From Tepidiforma sp. (GTDB lineage Bacteria > Chloroflexota > Dehalococcoidia > Tepidiformales > Tepidiformaceae): a DNA stretch of 64,000 nucleotides. Below the pieces are notes generated by a model that was given only the letters and a program-made list of their open reading frames with translations, had not been told where the DNA came from and ran no database searches. The stretch covers positions 930,001-994,000 of the forward strand of contig BPIE01000001.1 in the NCBI GenBank assembly GCA_026003935.1. The letters run 5' to 3'. The position numbers were made by a program, and so were the translations under genes. Position 1 is the first letter of the stretch. Each line of letters starts with the position of its first letter. Below, one piece after another: positions 34,483 through 46,487 of this stretch.

Positions 34483-34887
34483 TTACCAGACGTAGCAGAG
34501 AAGCTCGCCGCCGACTTCCTGCCGGCGGGCTTCCTGCCCGGACATGACGCCTTTCGGCGTGGAGAGGATGGCGATGCCGAGCCCGCCGTAGACGCGCGGG
34601 ATTTCGCGCCGCTGGACGTAGACGCGGAGGCCCGGCCGGGAGACGCGCTGCAGGCCGTTGAGGACGGGCTGTTTGCGTCCGCTGTAGCTGAGCTCGACGC
34701 GGAGGTTGGGCTGGGGTTTGCCCGGCTCTTCGATGACCTGGTAATCGCGGATGAAGCCCTCTTCTTTGAGGACTTTGGCGATGGCGATTTTGATCTTGGA
34801 AGCCGGGATGTTCACGGCGTCGTGCCGCGCGGCGTTGGCGTTGCGGATCCGCGTGAGCATGTCAGCGATGGGGTCACTAACGGTCAT
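34483..34887 (-). CDS. rpsH: 30S ribosomal protein S8
   Basis: 134 residues. It starts [23 protein letters not shown] and ends with the S8 signature [27 protein letters not shown]. The start follows a GGGGGAG ribosome site. Confidence 0.97.
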   Translation of the reverse strand: MTVSDPIADMLTRIRNANAARHDAVNIPASKIKIAIAKVLKEEGFIRDYQVIEEPGKPQPNLRVELSYSGRKQPVLNGLQRVSRPGLRVYVQRREIPRVYGGLGIAILSTPKGVMSGQEARRQEVGGELLCYVW

Positions 34888-34919
34888 GTGCGATCTCCCC
34901 CTGGCGTTTGCTTGCGCAC

Positions 34920-35225
34920 TTACCAGCTGGACTTGGTGACTCCGGGGAGGAGGCCCCGGTGGGCGTATTCGCGGAAGGTGATGCGCGAGAGCCCGAATTT
35001 GCGGATGTAGGCTTTGGGGCGGCCGGTGACAAGGCACCGGTTATGAAGGCGGGTGGGGCTGCTGTTGAGGGGCAGCTTGCGGAGTTCATCGTAGATTTCG
35101 GCGACGCGTTTCGGGTCGCCCCAGGCCTTTTTGAGCTCGGCCTTGAGGGCCGTCCGCTTGCCGGCGTACTTCTCGTAGAGCTGGCGGCGGCGGAGGTCGC
35201 GGTTGACGATGCCTTTGGATGCCAT
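34920..35225 (-). CDS. rpsN: 30S ribosomal protein S14, zinc-free long form
   Basis: 101 residues, the same length as the E. coli protein. It has the long-form insert [33 protein letters not shown] and ends [12 protein letters not shown]. Only one of the zinc cysteines is present, so this is the C- type, in contrast to the zinc-binding S4 and L36 of the same operon. Confidence 0.96.
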   Translation of the reverse strand: MASKGIVNRDLRRRQLYEKYAGKRTALKAELKKAWGDPKRVAEIYDELRKLPLNSSPTRLHNRCLVTGRPKAYIRKFGLSRITFREYAHRGLLPGVTKSSW

Positions 35226-35235
35226 CGCGGTGCTC

Positions 35236-35781
35236 CTAGTTTTTCCGGAAGGGCATGCCCATGAGTTCGAGGAGGCGGCGCCCTTCTTCGTCGGTTTTGG
35301 CGGTGGTGACGATGGTGACCTGGAGGCCGCGGACCTTGTCGACGCGGTCGTAATCGACCTCCGGGAAGATGAGCTGTTCGCGGAGGCCGAGGCTGAAGTT
35401 GCCGCGGCCGTCGAAGGCGTTGGGGTTGAGGCCCTGGAAGTCGCGGATGCGCGGGAGGGCGGCGACGATGAGGCGGTCGAGGAATTCGTACATGCGGTCG
35501 CCGCGGAGGGTGGCGGCGACGCCGATGGCGTTGCCGGCGCGCAGGCGAAAGTTGGCGATCGACCGCTTTGCGCGGGTGACGACGGGCTTTTGGCCGGTGA
35601 TGGCCGCAATCTGCTCGGTCGTCCGGTCGAGGGCGTTGGCATCCTGCAGGGCTTCGCCAAGGCCGACGTTGACGGCGATCTTGGTGATGCGGGGCACCTG
35701 CATGACGTTGCGGTAGCCGAACTGCTGCTGCAGCGCGGGTGCGACTTCCTTTTGGTACTTCTCTTTGAGGCGGGGCGGCAT
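35236..35781 (-). CDS. rplE: 50S ribosomal protein L5
   Basis: 181 residues. It has [23 protein letters not shown] and [33 protein letters not shown] at the C-terminus. Binds 5S rRNA. Its start overlaps the rplX stop by one base. Confidence 0.97.
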   Translation of the reverse strand: MPPRLKEKYQKEVAPALQQQFGYRNVMQVPRITKIAVNVGLGEALQDANALDRTTEQIAAITGQKPVVTRAKRSIANFRLRAGNAIGVAATLRGDRMYEFLDRLIVAALPRIRDFQGLNPNAFDGRGNFSLGLREQLIFPEVDYDRVDKVRGLQVTIVTTAKTDEEGRRLLELMGMPFRKN

Positions 35782-36098
35782 TATTCGATGTCCTCTCCGC
35801 TGCGTTTGCCGACCCGGACGAGGGTGCCGTCTTCGCGCCGACGGAAGGTGACGCGGGTGGGCTCGTCGGTATTCGGGTCGATCAGCATGACGTTGCTGAT
35901 GTGGATGGGTGCTTCGCGCTCGACGATTTGGGAGGCCTGGCCGGGCTGCCGGGCGCGCTGGTGCTTCTTGATGATGTTGACGCCTTCGACGATGACGCGG
36001 TTGTGCTTGGTGATGACCTGGCGGACGGTGCCGCGCTTGCCGCGGTCTTTCCCGGCGATGACGACGACTTTGTCTCCTTTTTTGATCTTGGCCGGCAT
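35781..36098 (-). CDS. rplX: 50S ribosomal protein L24
   Basis: 105 residues. KOW motif near the start ([21 protein letters not shown]), then [34 protein letters not shown]. Overlaps rplN by one base. Confidence 0.97.
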   Translation of the reverse strand: MPAKIKKGDKVVVIAGKDRGKRGTVRQVITKHNRVIVEGVNIIKKHQRARQPGQASQIVEREAPIHISNVMLIDPNTDEPTRVTFRRREDGTLVRVGKRSGEDIE

Positions 36099-36469
36099 CA
36101 GAGCACCTCCGGCGCGAGGGAGACGATTTTCATGAAGTTGCGGTCGCGGAGTTCGCGGGCGACGGGCCCAAAGATGCGGGTGCCGCGGGGGTTTTCGCCG
36201 TCGTTGGCGAGGAGGACGGCGGCGTTGTCGTCGAAGCGGATGTAGGAGCCGTCGGGGCGGCCGTATTCCTTGGCGACGCGGACGACGACGGCTTTGACGA
36301 CGTCGCCCTTCTTGATGTTGCCGTGGGGCTGCGCCGATTTGACGGATGCGACGATGACATCGCCGGGCCGGGCGTAGCGCCGCCTGCTGCCGCCGAGGAC
36401 GCGGATGCAGAGGAGGGAGCGCGCGCCGGAGTTGTCGGCAACTTTGAGGCGGGTTTCCTGCTGGATCAC
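36098..36469 (-). CDS. rplN: 50S ribosomal protein L14
   Basis: 123 residues, the family length. Start is GTG 36469 ([17 protein letters not shown]), preceded by GGAGGTGACC. The GTG overlaps the rpsQ stop (GTGA). The signature [15 protein letters not shown] is intact. Longer upstream frame is not L14. Confidence 0.97.
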   Translation of the reverse strand: MIQQETRLKVADNSGARSLLCIRVLGGSRRRYARPGDVIVASVKSAQPHGNIKKGDVVKAVVVRVAKEYGRPDGSYIRFDDNAAVLLANDGENPRGTRIFGPVARELRDRNFMKIVSLAPEVL

Positions 36470-36795
36470 GCGGTCACCTCCGATTTCGGCGCAACCTGGG
36501 TGGTGGTTTCGATGTCGCGCCCGATGGTCTCGGGTGCGACTTCGGCGACATCGCCGCGGGTGACGATTTCGATGACGCGCCAGCGCTTTTCTTTGGAGAG
36601 CGGGCGGCATTCCTGGATGCGGACGATGTCGCCGAGGCGGCATTCGTTGTTTTCGTCGTGGGCCTTGTAGCGGCCGGTGACGGTAACCACCTTGTGGTAA
36701 AGGCGGTGAGTTTTTTTCCGTTCGACGGCGACGACGACGGTTTTTTGCATTTTGTTGGATACGACGGTGCCCTGGAGGATGCGCTGGCTACCCAT
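36466..36795 (-). CDS. rpsQ: 30S ribosomal protein S17 with C-terminal extension
   Basis: 109 residues (E. coli 84). It has [31 protein letters not shown] and [24 protein letters not shown]. About 25 extra residues follow, rich in Thr, Val and Glu ([19 protein letters not shown]). ATG 36795 starts in the expected place after rpmC. Confidence 0.95.
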   Translation of the reverse strand: MGSQRILQGTVVSNKMQKTVVVAVERKKTHRLYHKVVTVTGRYKAHDENNECRLGDIVRIQECRPLSKEKRWRVIEIVTRGDVAEVAPETIGRDIETTTQVAPKSEVTA

Positions 36796-36799
36796 GGGC

Positions 36800-37015
36800 T
36801 TACTCCTGTTCGGCGAGCGCCTGGAGCTGGCGTTCGCGCTTGATGGTTCGAAGCCGGGCGATGGTGCGGCGAGCGTCGCGCAGGGCCCGGTAGTTTTGGA
36901 GCTGCCGGGAGGCATGCTGGAAGCGGAGGGTGAAGAGCGCCCGGTAGGCTTCGTTGATTTCGTGGTCGAGCCGGGCGTCGTCGAGCTGACGGTAGTCTTG
37001 GGCTTTCTTGGCCAT
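36800..37015 (-). CDS. rpmC: 50S ribosomal protein L29
   Basis: 71 residues: [49 protein letters not shown], the two-helix hairpin of L29. It lies 1 nt after rplP. Confidence 0.95.
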   Translation of the reverse strand: MAKKAQDYRQLDDARLDHEINEAYRALFTLRFQHASRQLQNYRALRDARRTIARLRTIKRERQLQALAEQE

Positions 37016-37016
37016 G

Positions 37017-37436
37017 TCAGATCACCGCCTCTTCGCGCTGGACGATCTTGGTTGGCACGGGGAGTTTGTGTGCGGCGAGGCGCAGGGCTTCGCGGGCGAC
37101 GTGCTCGGGGACGCCGGCGACTTCGAACATGATGCGGTTGGGTTTGACGACGGCGACCCAGCGGTCGGGGGCGCCTTTGCCGGAGCCCATGCGGGTCTCG
37201 GCCGGCTTCGCCGTGACGGGCTTGTCGGGGAAGATGCGAATCCAAACTTTGCCGCCGCGCTTCATTTCGTGGGTCATGGCGCGGCGGGCGGATTCGATGT
37301 GGCGGGAGTCGATCCAGGCGGCGCCGAGGGCCTGGAGGCCCCACTCGCCGAAGGCGATGTAGTTGCCTGCCTGTGCGGAGCCCTTCATGCGGCCCCGGTG
37401 CTGCTTGCGGTGCTTGACGCGGCGAGGCTGAAGCAT
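37017..37436 (-). CDS. rplP: 50S ribosomal protein L16
   Basis: 139 residues. [47 protein letters not shown] and the C-terminal [25 protein letters not shown] are typical. Overlaps rpsC by one base. Confidence 0.97.
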   Translation of the reverse strand: MLQPRRVKHRKQHRGRMKGSAQAGNYIAFGEWGLQALGAAWIDSRHIESARRAMTHEMKRGGKVWIRIFPDKPVTAKPAETRMGSGKGAPDRWVAVVKPNRIMFEVAGVPEHVAREALRLAAHKLPVPTKIVQREEAVI

Positions 37437-38206
37437 CAGTTCGCCCCCTCGGTGGATTCACGGACAGCGGCCTGCTGTTCCATGGAGATGGCGGTGTGGG
37501 CGGGGCCTTCGGGCTCGGCCGGGCGTGCGGCAACGGCTGCGGGCTCGGGCGCCGACTCTTCGGCGGGGCGCTCGGCGCGCTGGGGCAGGATGTCGCCCTT
37601 GTAGATCCAGACTTTTACGCCGATGGTGCCGAAGGTGGTGAGGGCTTCGGCGAGGCCGTAGTCGATATCGGCGCGGAGGGTGTGGCGGGGGACGCGGCCC
37701 TGGGTTTCGGTTTCGCGGCGGGACATCTCGGCGCCGCCGAGACGGCCGGAGATGGTGATGCGGCAGCCCCGGGCGCCGCGCTGCATGGTGCGCTGGACGG
37801 CCTGCTTGATGGCGCGGCGGAAGGCGACGCGGCGCTCGAGCTGGTCGGCGACGGACCTGGCGACGAGGTAGGCATCGAGCTCAGGGACGCGGATCTCCTG
37901 GATGTTGACGCGGACGCGGCCGCCGGTGTAGCGCTCGAGGGCGTTGCGGAGCTCTTCGACCTTCTGACCGCCGCGGCCGATGACGATACCGGGCTTGGCG
38001 GTATGGATGGTGATGGTGGTGAGGTTCGCGTTCCGGTCGATTTCGATGCGGCTGATGGCGGCATCGCGGAGCTCGCGCAGGACGAAGTTGCGGAGGTCGA
38101 GGTCCTGGTGGAGCTTCTGGGTGTAGTCGCGGTCGGCGAACCACTTCGATTCCCAGTCGTAGAGGATGCCGAGGCGGAAGCCGTGGGGGTGAACTTTCTG
38201 GCCCAT
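37436..38206 (-). CDS. rpsC: 30S ribosomal protein S3 with C-terminal tail
   Basis: 256 residues (E. coli 233). KH domain with the [14 protein letters not shown] loop at ~73-86, and the C-terminal S3 domain ([13 protein letters not shown]-like, here [14 protein letters not shown], at 152-165). After [10 protein letters not shown] (about residue 209) is an acidic Ala/Glu/Pro tail of ~46 residues, like those on L13 and L17. Confidence 0.97.
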   Translation of the reverse strand: MGQKVHPHGFRLGILYDWESKWFADRDYTQKLHQDLDLRNFVLRELRDAAISRIEIDRNANLTTITIHTAKPGIVIGRGGQKVEELRNALERYTGGRVRVNIQEIRVPELDAYLVARSVADQLERRVAFRRAIKQAVQRTMQRGARGCRITISGRLGGAEMSRRETETQGRVPRHTLRADIDYGLAEALTTFGTIGVKVWIYKGDILPQRAERPAEESAPEPAAVAARPAEPEGPAHTAISMEQQAAVRESTEGAN

Positions 38207-38209
38207 GGG

Positions 38210-38548
38210 CTAGGCCTCCCTCTGGTCGAGGATGATGGTGATGTGGCTGGAGCGCTTGAGGATGGGGCTGACGCGGCCGCGGGAGCGGGGCCGGAAGCGC
38301 TTGAGGGTGCGGCCTTCGTCGGCGTAGGCGCGCTTGATGTAGAGGTCGTCGACGTCGAGGTTGAAGTTGTTCTCGGCGTTGGCGGCGGCGGAGAGGACGG
38401 TCTTGGAGATGGTGCGGGCGTGCGGGGAGGGCACGTAGCGCAGGAGGGCGAGGGCCTGGTCGACGGTGAGGCCGGGCAGGCGCTCGAGGATGAGGCGCAC
38501 TTTGCGGGGGGAGGCGGGCATGCCGCGGGTGACTGCTCGGACTTCCAT
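38210..38548 (-). CDS. rplV: 50S ribosomal protein L22
   Basis: 112 residues. SPRKVRLILERLPGLTVDQALALL, NAENNFNLDVDDLYIKRAYADEGRTLKRFRPRSRGRVSPILKRSSHITIIL includes the loop that lines the exit tunnel. Start ATG 38548. Confidence 0.96.
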   Translation of the reverse strand: MEVRAVTRGMPASPRKVRLILERLPGLTVDQALALLRYVPSPHARTISKTVLSAAANAENNFNLDVDDLYIKRAYADEGRTLKRFRPRSRGRVSPILKRSSHITIILDQREA

Positions 38549-38550
38549 GG

Positions 38551-38838
38551 TTAGCGCCTCACCTTGCTTTGCTTGTCGCTCTTGGCGACGTGGCCGCGGA
38601 AGGTGCGGGTGGGGGCGAATTCGCCGAGTTTGTGGCCGACCATGTTTTCGGTGATGAAGACGGGCACGTGCCGCCGGCCGTCGTGGACGGCGATGGTGAG
38701 CCCGATCATCTCCGGGAGGATGGTGGACGCGCGCGACCACGTTTTGATGACCGTGCGGTTCTGGGCGTTCCGCATGGCCAGCACTTTCTTCTCGAGCGAC
38801 GGGTGGACGAATGGTCCTTTTTTCGTCGAACGGGACAT
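38551..38838 (-). CDS. rpsS: 30S ribosomal protein S19
   Basis: 95 residues: [72 protein letters not shown]. All conserved S19 parts are present. Confidence 0.97.
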   Translation of the reverse strand: MSRSTKKGPFVHPSLEKKVLAMRNAQNRTVIKTWSRASTILPEMIGLTIAVHDGRRHVPVFITENMVGHKLGEFAPTRTFRGHVAKSDKQSKVRR

Positions 38839-38852
38839 GGTGTGCTCCTCTC

Positions 38853-39680
38853 CTACGACCTGCGCCGCACGATGTACTTATCGGTGCGCTTGTTGTTGCG
38901 GGTGCGGTAGCCGAGCGCAGGCTTGCCCCAGGGCGTCTTGGGCCCGGGCATGCCGACGGGAGCGCGGCCTTCGCCACCGCCGTGCGGATGGTCGCGGGGG
39001 TTCATGACGGCACCGCGGACTTCGGGCCGGCGGCCGCGGTGGCGGCTGCGGCCGGCTTTGCCGAGCTTGATGAGGGAGTGCTCGAGGTTGCCGACCTGCC
39101 CGACGGTGGCCATGCATTCGATGCGGACGCGGCGCATTTCGCCGGAGGGCAGGCGGATGAGGGCGTATTCGCCCTCCTTGGCCATGAGCTGGGCGGCTGC
39201 GCCGGCGCTTCGGACGAGCTGCCCGCCGCGGCCGGGGGTGAGCTCGATGTTGTGCACCTGGGTGCCGGTGGGCATGTTGGCGAGCGGAAGGGCATTGCCG
39301 ACGCGGACCTCGGCGTCGGGGCCGCTGAGGAGGGTAGCGCCGACGGTGAGGCCGTTGGGCGCGAGGATGTACCGCTTTTCGCCGTCGGCGTACTGGAGGA
39401 GGGCGATGCGGGCGGTCCGGTTCGGGTCGTATTCGATGGCGACGACCTTTGCGGGGATGCCGTGCTTGTCGCGCTTCCAGTCGATGATGCGGTAGAGGCG
39501 GCGGTTGCCGCCGCCGCGGTGGCGGACGGTGATGCGGCCCTGGTTGTTGCGGCCCGCAGATTTCTTGCGGAGCGAGACGACGAGGGACTTCTCCGGGCGC
39601 TCTTTGGTGATTTCGGAGAAGGTGGCGCCGGAGGCGTTGCGGCGGCCGGGGGACGTCGGCTTGTACTGCTTGATGGGCAT
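38853..39680 (-). CDS. rplB: 50S ribosomal protein L2
   Basis: 275 residues (E. coli 273). The C-terminal signature around the peptidyl-transfer centre, [19 protein letters not shown], is intact, with the conserved histidine. The N-terminus is [15 protein letters not shown]. Confidence 0.97.
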   Translation of the reverse strand: MPIKQYKPTSPGRRNASGATFSEITKERPEKSLVVSLRKKSAGRNNQGRITVRHRGGGNRRLYRIIDWKRDKHGIPAKVVAIEYDPNRTARIALLQYADGEKRYILAPNGLTVGATLLSGPDAEVRVGNALPLANMPTGTQVHNIELTPGRGGQLVRSAGAAAQLMAKEGEYALIRLPSGEMRRVRIECMATVGQVGNLEHSLIKLGKAGRSRHRGRRPEVRGAVMNPRDHPHGGGEGRAPVGMPGPKTPWGKPALGYRTRNNKRTDKYIVRRRS

Positions 39681-39683
39681 GGC

Positions 39684-39980
39684 CTAGACCCCCTCGAACA
39701 GTTCGATTTTGTCGCCCGGGACGAGCGTGACGATGGCCTTCTTCCAGTTGGGCCGGTGGACGACGCGGCGGCCGAAGCGCCGCGGTTTGCCTTTCATGTT
39801 GATGGTGTTGACCTCGGCGACGCGGACGTTGAACGCAAGCTGGACGGCCTCTTTGATCTGCGCCTTGTTCGCGCGCGGGTCGACTTCGAAGACGTACTTG
39901 TCCTGCCCGGCGAGGATGGTGGACTTTTCGGTGATGATGGGCCGGATGAGGACGGCGTAGGGGTGGAGTTCGCTCGGCAT
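39684..39980 (-). CDS. rplW: 50S ribosomal protein L23
   Basis: 98 residues: [61 protein letters not shown]. The surface around the tunnel exit is conserved. ATG 39980 overlaps the rplD stop by one base. Confidence 0.96.
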   Translation of the reverse strand: MPSELHPYAVLIRPIITEKSTILAGQDKYVFEVDPRANKAQIKEAVQLAFNVRVAEVNTINMKGKPRRFGRRVVHRPNWKKAIVTLVPGDKIELFEGV

Positions 39981-40645
39981 CAGACTGCCTCCCGGTTGCG
40001 GCCGCGCTGGGGCTTGATGTTGGCGCCGCCCCAGAGTGCTTCGCATTTGCGCACGGCGTCTTCGCTCATGACGACGGCGTGGGCGTTGATGAGGTCGACG
40101 ACGTTGAGGTTCTGGGCGGGCAGGGCCTTGACGTTTTCGATGTTGCGCGCGGCGCGGGTGAGCTCGGGGTTGTGTTCGCCGCTGACGACGATGGCCCGCC
40201 GGTCGACCTTGAGGGCATCGAGGATGGCCTGGACGGTGCGGGTCTTGCCATCGGGGGCGGAGAGACCGTCGACGACGAGGAGGCTGCCGCCCTGGGCGTG
40301 GCTGCTGAGCGCCGAGCGGAGGGCGAGGCGCTTCATGGTGCGGGGCAGCTGCTTGGCGAAGCTGTGCGGTTTGGGGCCGTGGGCGGAACCGCCGCCGACG
40401 TGGTGGGGGGCGCGGATGGAGCCCTGGCGCGAGCGGCCGAGGCCTTTTTGGCGCCGGATTTTGATGGTGGAGCCGGCGACTTCGCCGCGGCGCTTGGTGT
40501 TAGCGAGCCCGGCGCGCCGGTTAGCCATCTGGGCGACGTACGCCTGGTGAATGACGGCGCGGTTGGGTTCGATGGCGAACACTTCATCGGCGGCGTCGAT
40601 CTCGCGGACGCGGTTGCCGGCGGTATCGAAGACGGGGAGTTTCAT
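39980..40645 (-). CDS. rplD: 50S ribosomal protein L4
   Basis: 221 residues (E. coli 201). It has [10 protein letters not shown] at the start, the tunnel loop region [33 protein letters not shown] and the C-terminal [21 protein letters not shown]. In E. coli L4 represses the S10 operon; no matching leader was identified here. Confidence 0.96.
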   Translation of the reverse strand: MKLPVFDTAGNRVREIDAADEVFAIEPNRAVIHQAYVAQMANRRAGLANTKRRGEVAGSTIKIRRQKGLGRSRQGSIRAPHHVGGGSAHGPKPHSFAKQLPRTMKRLALRSALSSHAQGGSLLVVDGLSAPDGKTRTVQAILDALKVDRRAIVVSGEHNPELTRAARNIENVKALPAQNLNVVDLINAHAVVMSEDAVRKCEALWGGANIKPQRGRNREAV

Positions 40646-41277
40646 TTCGATACCTTCCTTGCCTTCCGGATGCGGACGAGGCCGCCTTTGGGGCCGGGCA
40701 CGGAACCGGCGATGAAGATGACGCCGGCTTCGTCGTTGCGGGTGACGACCTCGAGGTTGCGGACGGTGACGCGTTCAGCGCCCATGTGACCGGCCATGCG
40801 GGTGCCCTTGAGGACGCGGCCCGGGGTGGTGCCGGAGCCGATGGAGCCGGGGGCGCGGTGGCGGTCGCTCTGGCCGTGGGTCCGGGGGCCGCCGCGGAAG
40901 CCGTGCCGGCGGACGCCGCCCTGGTAGCCGCGGCCTTTGGAGGTGCCGGTGACGTCGACGAGGCTGCCGACTTCGAAGAGTTCGACGCCGAGGCGGTCGC
41001 CGAGGTTGTAGCTGGCGGTGCCGTCGGTGCGGAATTCGGCGAGGTGGCGCAGCTTGAGGCCGCCGGCGGCGCGGAGGTGGCCGGTTTCGGGTTTGTTGAG
41101 GCGGCGATCTTCCTGGTAGCCCACCTGGACAGCGGAGTAGCCGTCTTTTTCAGGGGTGCGGATGAGTGTGACGTAGCAGGGGCCGACTTCGACGGCGGTG
41201 ACGCCGCGCAGCCTGCCCTGTGCGTCGAACACCTGGGTGGTCCCCAGTTTGCGGCCGAGCATTCCTTCGATGGTCAT
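40642..41277 (-). CDS. rplC: 50S ribosomal protein L3
   Basis: 211 residues: [15 protein letters not shown], then [41 protein letters not shown] with the conserved extension that reaches the peptidyl-transferase centre, then [14 protein letters not shown]. Overlaps rplD by 4 nt. Confidence 0.97.
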   Translation of the reverse strand: MTIEGMLGRKLGTTQVFDAQGRLRGVTAVEVGPCYVTLIRTPEKDGYSAVQVGYQEDRRLNKPETGHLRAAGGLKLRHLAEFRTDGTASYNLGDRLGVELFEVGSLVDVTGTSKGRGYQGGVRRHGFRGGPRTHGQSDRHRAPGSIGSGTTPGRVLKGTRMAGHMGAERVTVRNLEVVTRNDEAGVIFIAGSVPGPKGGLVRIRKARKVSK

Positions 41278-41282
41278 GGCGG

Positions 41283-41591
41283 TTACAGCTTGATCTCGAT
41301 GTCGACTCCGCTGGGGAGCTGGAGCCGCATGAGGGTGTCGACGGTCTTGGAGGTGGGCTCGATGATGTCGATGAGCCGCTTGTGGGTGCGGATTTCGAAC
41401 TGTTCGCGGCCGTCCTTATGGATATGCGGGCCGCGGATGACAGTGAATTTTTCGATGGAGGTCGGGAGCGGGACCGGCCCGGCGACGGCCGCGCCAGTCC
41501 GCTCGGCGGCCTCGACGATCTGGCGCGCCGACTGGTCGAGCAGGCGGTGGTCGAAGGCCTTGAGCTTGATGCGGATTTGTTGTCGTGCCAT
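41283..41591 (-). CDS. rpsJ: 30S ribosomal protein S10
   Basis: 102 residues: [67 protein letters not shown]. First gene of the S10 segment, 29 nt after tuf, so likely co-transcribed with the str genes. Confidence 0.97.
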   Translation of the reverse strand: MARQQIRIKLKAFDHRLLDQSARQIVEAAERTGAAVAGPVPLPTSIEKFTVIRGPHIHKDGREQFEIRTHKRLIDIIEPTSKTVDTLMRLQLPSGVDIEIKL

Positions 41592-41620
41592 GGTGCCGGT
41601 CCCCTCGGGTGTCCTGTGCC

Positions 41621-42820
<1,200 letters not shown>

Positions 42821-42861
42821 GGGTTGTTATCCTTTCCTGTTTGCCCTGGTAGGTGTGGGGT

Positions 42862-44937
42862 TTAGCCGACGGCCTGCTTGGTGAGCGTTGCCGCGATGTT
42901 CTTGGGAACTTCTTCGTAGTGGTCGAATTCCATGCTGTAGCTGGCGCGCCCCTGGGTGATGGAGCGGAGCTCGGTAGAGTAGCCGAAGGTCTCGGCGAGC
43001 GGGACCATGGCATGGACGATCTGGGTTTTGCCCATGGATTCGCTGCCGAGGATCATGCCGCGGCGGGCATTGATGTCGCCGACGACGGCGCCGAAGTACT
43101 CTTCGGGGCAGCGAACTTCGACCTTCATGATCGGTTCGAGGAGGATAGGGCCGGCCTTCTTGATGGCTTCTTTGACGCCGATGGAGCCGGCGTTTTTGAA
43201 GGCCATTTCGGAGGAGTCGACGGGGTGGTATGAGCCGTCGACGAGGGCGACCTTGATATCGAGGACGGGGTAGCCGGCCACGACGCCGCCCTGGAGGGCT
43301 TCTTTGACGCCCTGCTGGACGGCGGGGATGTATTCCTTGGGGACGGCGCCGCCGACGATGCGGTTTTCGAAGACGAAGCCCTGGCCGCGCTCGAGGGGTT
43401 CGACTTCGAGCTCGACGACACCGTACTGGCCGCGGCCGCCGGACTGGCGGACGAAGCGGCCTTCGGCCTTGGCGGGGCGGGTGATGGCTTCGCGGTAGGA
43501 GACCTGGGGCCGACCGACGTTGGCTTCGACTTTGTGCTCCCGCTTCATGCGGTCGACGATGACTTCGAGGTGGAGCTCGCCCATGCCGGAGATGATGGTC
43601 TGGCCGGCTTCCTCATCGAAGGTCCAGTGGAAGGTGGGGTCTTCCTCGGCCATCTTGGAGAGGGCGGTGGCGAGCTTGTCCTGGTCTTCCTTGCTCTTGG
43701 GTTCGAGGGCGACGCGGATGACCGGCTCGGGGAACTGGATGCTTTCGAGGATGATGGGGGCGTCGGGCGCGCAGAGGGTATCGCCGGTGAAGGTTTGCTT
43801 GAGGCCGACTGCGGCGCAGATGCCGCCGGCGCCCATTTCAGTGATCTCTTCGCGCTGGTTGGCGTGCATCTGGAGGAGGCGGCCGATCCGTTCGCGCTCC
43901 TGTTTGGTGGAGTTGAGGACGGTTTCGCCGGCCTTGAGGACGCCGGAGTAGACGCGGATGTAGGCGAGGCGGCCGACGTAGGGGTCGGAGACGATCTTGA
44001 AGGCGATGGCAGCGAGGGGCTCGCTGTCGGACGCGTGCCGGACGACTTCGCCGCCGTTCTTGGGGTCGATGCCTTTGACGGGCGGGATATCGACGGGGCT
44101 TGGGAGGTAGTCGACGACGGCGTCGAGCATGAGCTGGACGCCCTTGTTCTTGAGGGCGGAGCCGCAGAGGACGGGGTTGGCGAGGCTGTTGAGGGTGGCG
44201 CGGCGGATGGCGGTCTTGAGCTCGTGGACGCCGATCTCGTGGCCTTCGAGGTAGGCGATGGCGATCTGGTCGTCGACGTTGCCGATGCCCTCGATGAGCT
44301 GTTCGCGGGCCTTTTCGGCGGCTTCGCGGAGATGGTCGGGGATTTCGCGGCGTTCGGGCTTGTCGCCTTTTTCGCCGCCGAACCACCACCAGCACATTTC
44401 GACGAGGTCGATGCAGCCGTCGAAGTCGGCCTCGGCCCCGACGGGGATCTGGATGGGGACGGGGTTGGCACCGAGGCGGTCCTTCATCATTTCGACGGTG
44501 CGCCAGAAGTCGGCGCCGACGCGGTCCATTTTGTTGACGAAGGCGATGCGGGGGACGCCGTAGCGGTCGGCCTGGCGCCAGACGGTTTCGGACTGGGGTT
44601 CGACGCCGGCGACTGCATCGAAGACGACGACGCCGCCGTCGAGGACGCGGAGGGAGCGTTCGACCTCGGCGGTGAAGTCGACGTGGCCGGGGGTGTCGAT
44701 GAGGTTGATCTGGTGTCCGTTCCACTCGCAGGTGGTGGCGGCGGAGGTGATGGTGATGCCGCGTTCGCGCTCCTGCTCCATCCAGTCCATGGTGGCGGCG
44801 CCTTCATGGACTTCGCCGAGCTTATAGGTCTTGCCGGTGTAGAAGAGGATGCGCTCGGACACGGTGGTCTTGCCCGCGTCGATGTGGGCAATGATGCCGA
44901 TATTCCGGATGCGATCGAGGTCGGCGTTGCGGGGCAT
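42862..44937 (-). CDS. fusA: Elongation factor G
   Basis: 691 residues (E. coli 704). GTPase drives tRNA-mRNA translocation. G1 AHIDAGKTT at 18-26, G2 ERGITI, G3 DTPGHVDF, G4 NKMD; domain IV loop with SYREAI and the C-terminal [22 protein letters not shown]. Codons are C-ending throughout, unlike the adjacent tuf. Confidence 0.97.
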   Translation of the reverse strand: MPRNADLDRIRNIGIIAHIDAGKTTVSERILFYTGKTYKLGEVHEGAATMDWMEQERERGITITSAATTCEWNGHQINLIDTPGHVDFTAEVERSLRVLDGGVVVFDAVAGVEPQSETVWRQADRYGVPRIAFVNKMDRVGADFWRTVEMMKDRLGANPVPIQIPVGAEADFDGCIDLVEMCWWWFGGEKGDKPERREIPDHLREAAEKAREQLIEGIGNVDDQIAIAYLEGHEIGVHELKTAIRRATLNSLANPVLCGSALKNKGVQLMLDAVVDYLPSPVDIPPVKGIDPKNGGEVVRHASDSEPLAAIAFKIVSDPYVGRLAYIRVYSGVLKAGETVLNSTKQERERIGRLLQMHANQREEITEMGAGGICAAVGLKQTFTGDTLCAPDAPIILESIQFPEPVIRVALEPKSKEDQDKLATALSKMAEEDPTFHWTFDEEAGQTIISGMGELHLEVIVDRMKREHKVEANVGRPQVSYREAITRPAKAEGRFVRQSGGRGQYGVVELEVEPLERGQGFVFENRIVGGAVPKEYIPAVQQGVKEALQGGVVAGYPVLDIKVALVDGSYHPVDSSEMAFKNAGSIGVKEAIKKAGPILLEPIMKVEVRCPEEYFGAVVGDINARRGMILGSESMGKTQIVHAMVPLAETFGYSTELRSITQGRASYSMEFDHYEEVPKNIAATLTKQAVG

Positions 44938-44949
44938 GGGACTCCTGGC

Positions 44950-45420
44950 TTACCAGCGGTAGTGGACGAAGGCGCGGTTGGCCTCCGCCATCCGGTGGGT
45001 GTCGTCGCGGCGCTTGATGGCTGCTCCGGTGCCGTTGGCGGCATCGAGGAGTTCGGCGGCGAGCTTCTCGCTCATCGAGCGGCCGTTGCGGTTGCGGGCT
45101 GCGTTGAGGATCCAGCGCATGGCGAGGGCGATGCGCCGGTCGGGGCGGATTTCGACGGGGACTTGATAAGTGGCGCCGCCGACGCGGCGGGGTTTGACTT
45201 CGAGGACAGGGGTGGCGGCCCGGATGGCCTGCTGGAAGACATCGAGAGGGTCGCGCCCGGTTTGGGCCTGGATGCGGTCGAAGGCGCCGTAGACGACTTT
45301 TTCGGCGACGCTCTTCTTGCCGCGCCGCATGAGTTTATTGATGAAGACCTGGACGTGGACGTTGCCGTAGCGGGCGTCCGGGGGGATGGGTCGTTTTTCG
45401 GGCTTGGTGCGTCGGGCCAT
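44950..45420 (-). CDS. rpsG: 30S ribosomal protein S7
   Basis: 156 residues. [46 protein letters not shown] and [23 protein letters not shown] are the S7 signatures. Primary binder of the 16S 3' domain. 12 nt upstream of fusA. Confidence 0.97.
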   Translation of the reverse strand: MARRTKPEKRPIPPDARYGNVHVQVFINKLMRRGKKSVAEKVVYGAFDRIQAQTGRDPLDVFQQAIRAATPVLEVKPRRVGGATYQVPVEIRPDRRIALAMRWILNAARNRNGRSMSEKLAAELLDAANGTGAAIKRRDDTHRMAEANRAFVHYRW

Positions 45421-45453
45421 GGGCGGACTCCGGGATTCTTCTGCCTGTAGTGG

Positions 45454-45897
45454 TTAGCGCTTGCGGCCAGCGGCGGGCTGGGCGTTTTTGCGGGTGCCGT
45501 ATTTGGAGCGGCCCTGTTTTCGGTTGTTGACGCCGGTGGCGTCGAGGGCGCCGCGGACGATGTGGTAGCGGACACCGGGGAGGTCTTTGACGCGGCCGCC
45601 GCGGACGAGGACGACGGAGTGTTCCTGGAGGTTGTGGCCTTCGCCGGGGATGTAGGCGGTGACTTCGATGCCGTTGACGAGGCGGACGCGGGCGACCTTG
45701 CGCAGCGCGGAGTTCGGCTTTTTGGGGGTCTGGGTACGGACCTGCGTGCAGACGCCGCGCTTTTGGGGGTTGCCGCGACCGACGGATTTGGTGAGCTTGC
45801 CCGTGTTGGAGTTGAAGCTGAAGAGCAGGGCAGGCGCGCCCGACTTCTTCGTCTTCCTGGTTCGGCCTTTGCGAACGAGCTGGTTGATGGTCGGCAT
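45454..45897 (-). CDS. rpsL: 30S ribosomal protein S12
   Basis: 147 residues (E. coli 124), with a basic C-terminal extension ([14 protein letters not shown]). The decoding loop [17 protein letters not shown] is wild type, and [32 protein letters not shown] is intact. The lysines in both loops are in the streptomycin-sensitive state. First gene of the super-operon; the rpoB/rpoC genes that often precede it are not here. Confidence 0.97.
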   Translation of the reverse strand: MPTINQLVRKGRTRKTKKSGAPALLFSFNSNTGKLTKSVGRGNPQKRGVCTQVRTQTPKKPNSALRKVARVRLVNGIEVTAYIPGEGHNLQEHSVVLVRGGRVKDLPGVRYHIVRGALDATGVNNRKQGRSKYGTRKNAQPAAGRKR

Positions 45898-45976
45898 TCC
45901 TGCTTCCCCTGCGATTCAGCGTTTGGCGGCGCCGGGGCGCCTGCGCGATGGCCCGTGGGCCGGGTGGATTTCTGGG

Positions 45977-46006
45977 CACGAAAACAGGCCGAAAAGCCTG
46001 TTCGTG
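45977..46006 (-). promoter_or_regulatory. Leader hairpin upstream of rpsL
   Basis: CACG-AACAGGC / GCCTGTT-CGTG stem with a 6-nt loop and a 2-nt bulge, about 80 nt before rpsL. On the - strand the 3' arm runs into TTTTCGTG, so it could act as a weak attenuator or protein-binding leader. Confidence 0.4.
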
Positions 46007-46113
46007 AACAGCGCCCCGCGCTGGTTACCCGTGCGCAGAGCCGTCTTCAAGCACGCAGCTTTGCGACCTGTGCAAACTCAGAAGGTTCGCCAGTCAATAA
46101 GCGCCAAGGGAGA

Positions 46114-46141
46114 AGGTTAGCATAGCGCGGGGTGCTGTCAA
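46114..46141 (-). promoter_or_regulatory. Candidate promoter of the str-S10-spc-alpha super-operon
   Basis: Perfect -35 TTGACA at 46136-46141 (- strand), 16-nt spacer, -10-like TAACCT at 46114-46119. A start near 46107 gives a leader of about 210 nt before rpsL. The -10 box is poor; the perfect -35 is the main support. Confidence 0.5.
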
Positions 46142-46347
46142 CCTGCGGCGCTGGCGATGCGGAAGCTGCGGCGGGAGGGGCCGGGTCGGCCGGCCCCGCT
46201 CCTGATTGAGGGTATGACATGCATCCCCAACTGGCTACCGAACCGTCCGGGAATCGTCTCTGGCGGAGGGTTGGGCGGGGGCCGTTGTTGATGGTAGGCG
46301 GCCTCCTGACCAGGGGACGCCAGGCGACATTGTCCTCCCCGTCGCAC

Positions 46348-46373
46348 GGGGGCGCCCCGCGCGGGGCGCCCCC
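46348..46373. repeat. Perfect GC-only palindrome
   Basis: 11-bp arms GGGGGCGCCCC / GGGGCGCCCCC around a 4-nt loop, all G and C. No T tract. It lies between divergent genes, so it is not an ordinary terminator; it could be a protein-binding site or a mobile palindrome. Confidence 0.6.
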
Positions 46374-46481
46374 ACCCCCAAGGGAGGCACGGGGGAGCCG
46401 GCAGCCGGGCGCGGGCGGTATGTGCGGATGGCTGTGTCGCCGGCTTTTCTCATTGGCGGTTTCTCTAGTGCCTGTTGCTGG

Positions 46482-46487
46482 TAGGAT
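46482..46487 (+). promoter_or_regulatory. Candidate -10 (TAGGAT) for the LysM gene
   Basis: TAGGAT 41 nt before GTG 46529, with AGGAGAGGG as ribosome site in the leader. The -35 is weak. Confidence 0.33.

Noticed and set aside
34920-35225. S14 as a zinc protein
   Set aside because: Only one cysteine in the zone; it is the long zinc-free form.
46119-46141. TTGACA with TATGCT as -10 for rpsL
   Set aside because: Spacer is only 11 nt; TAACCT at 16 nt was kept as the weaker-sequence but correctly spaced option.
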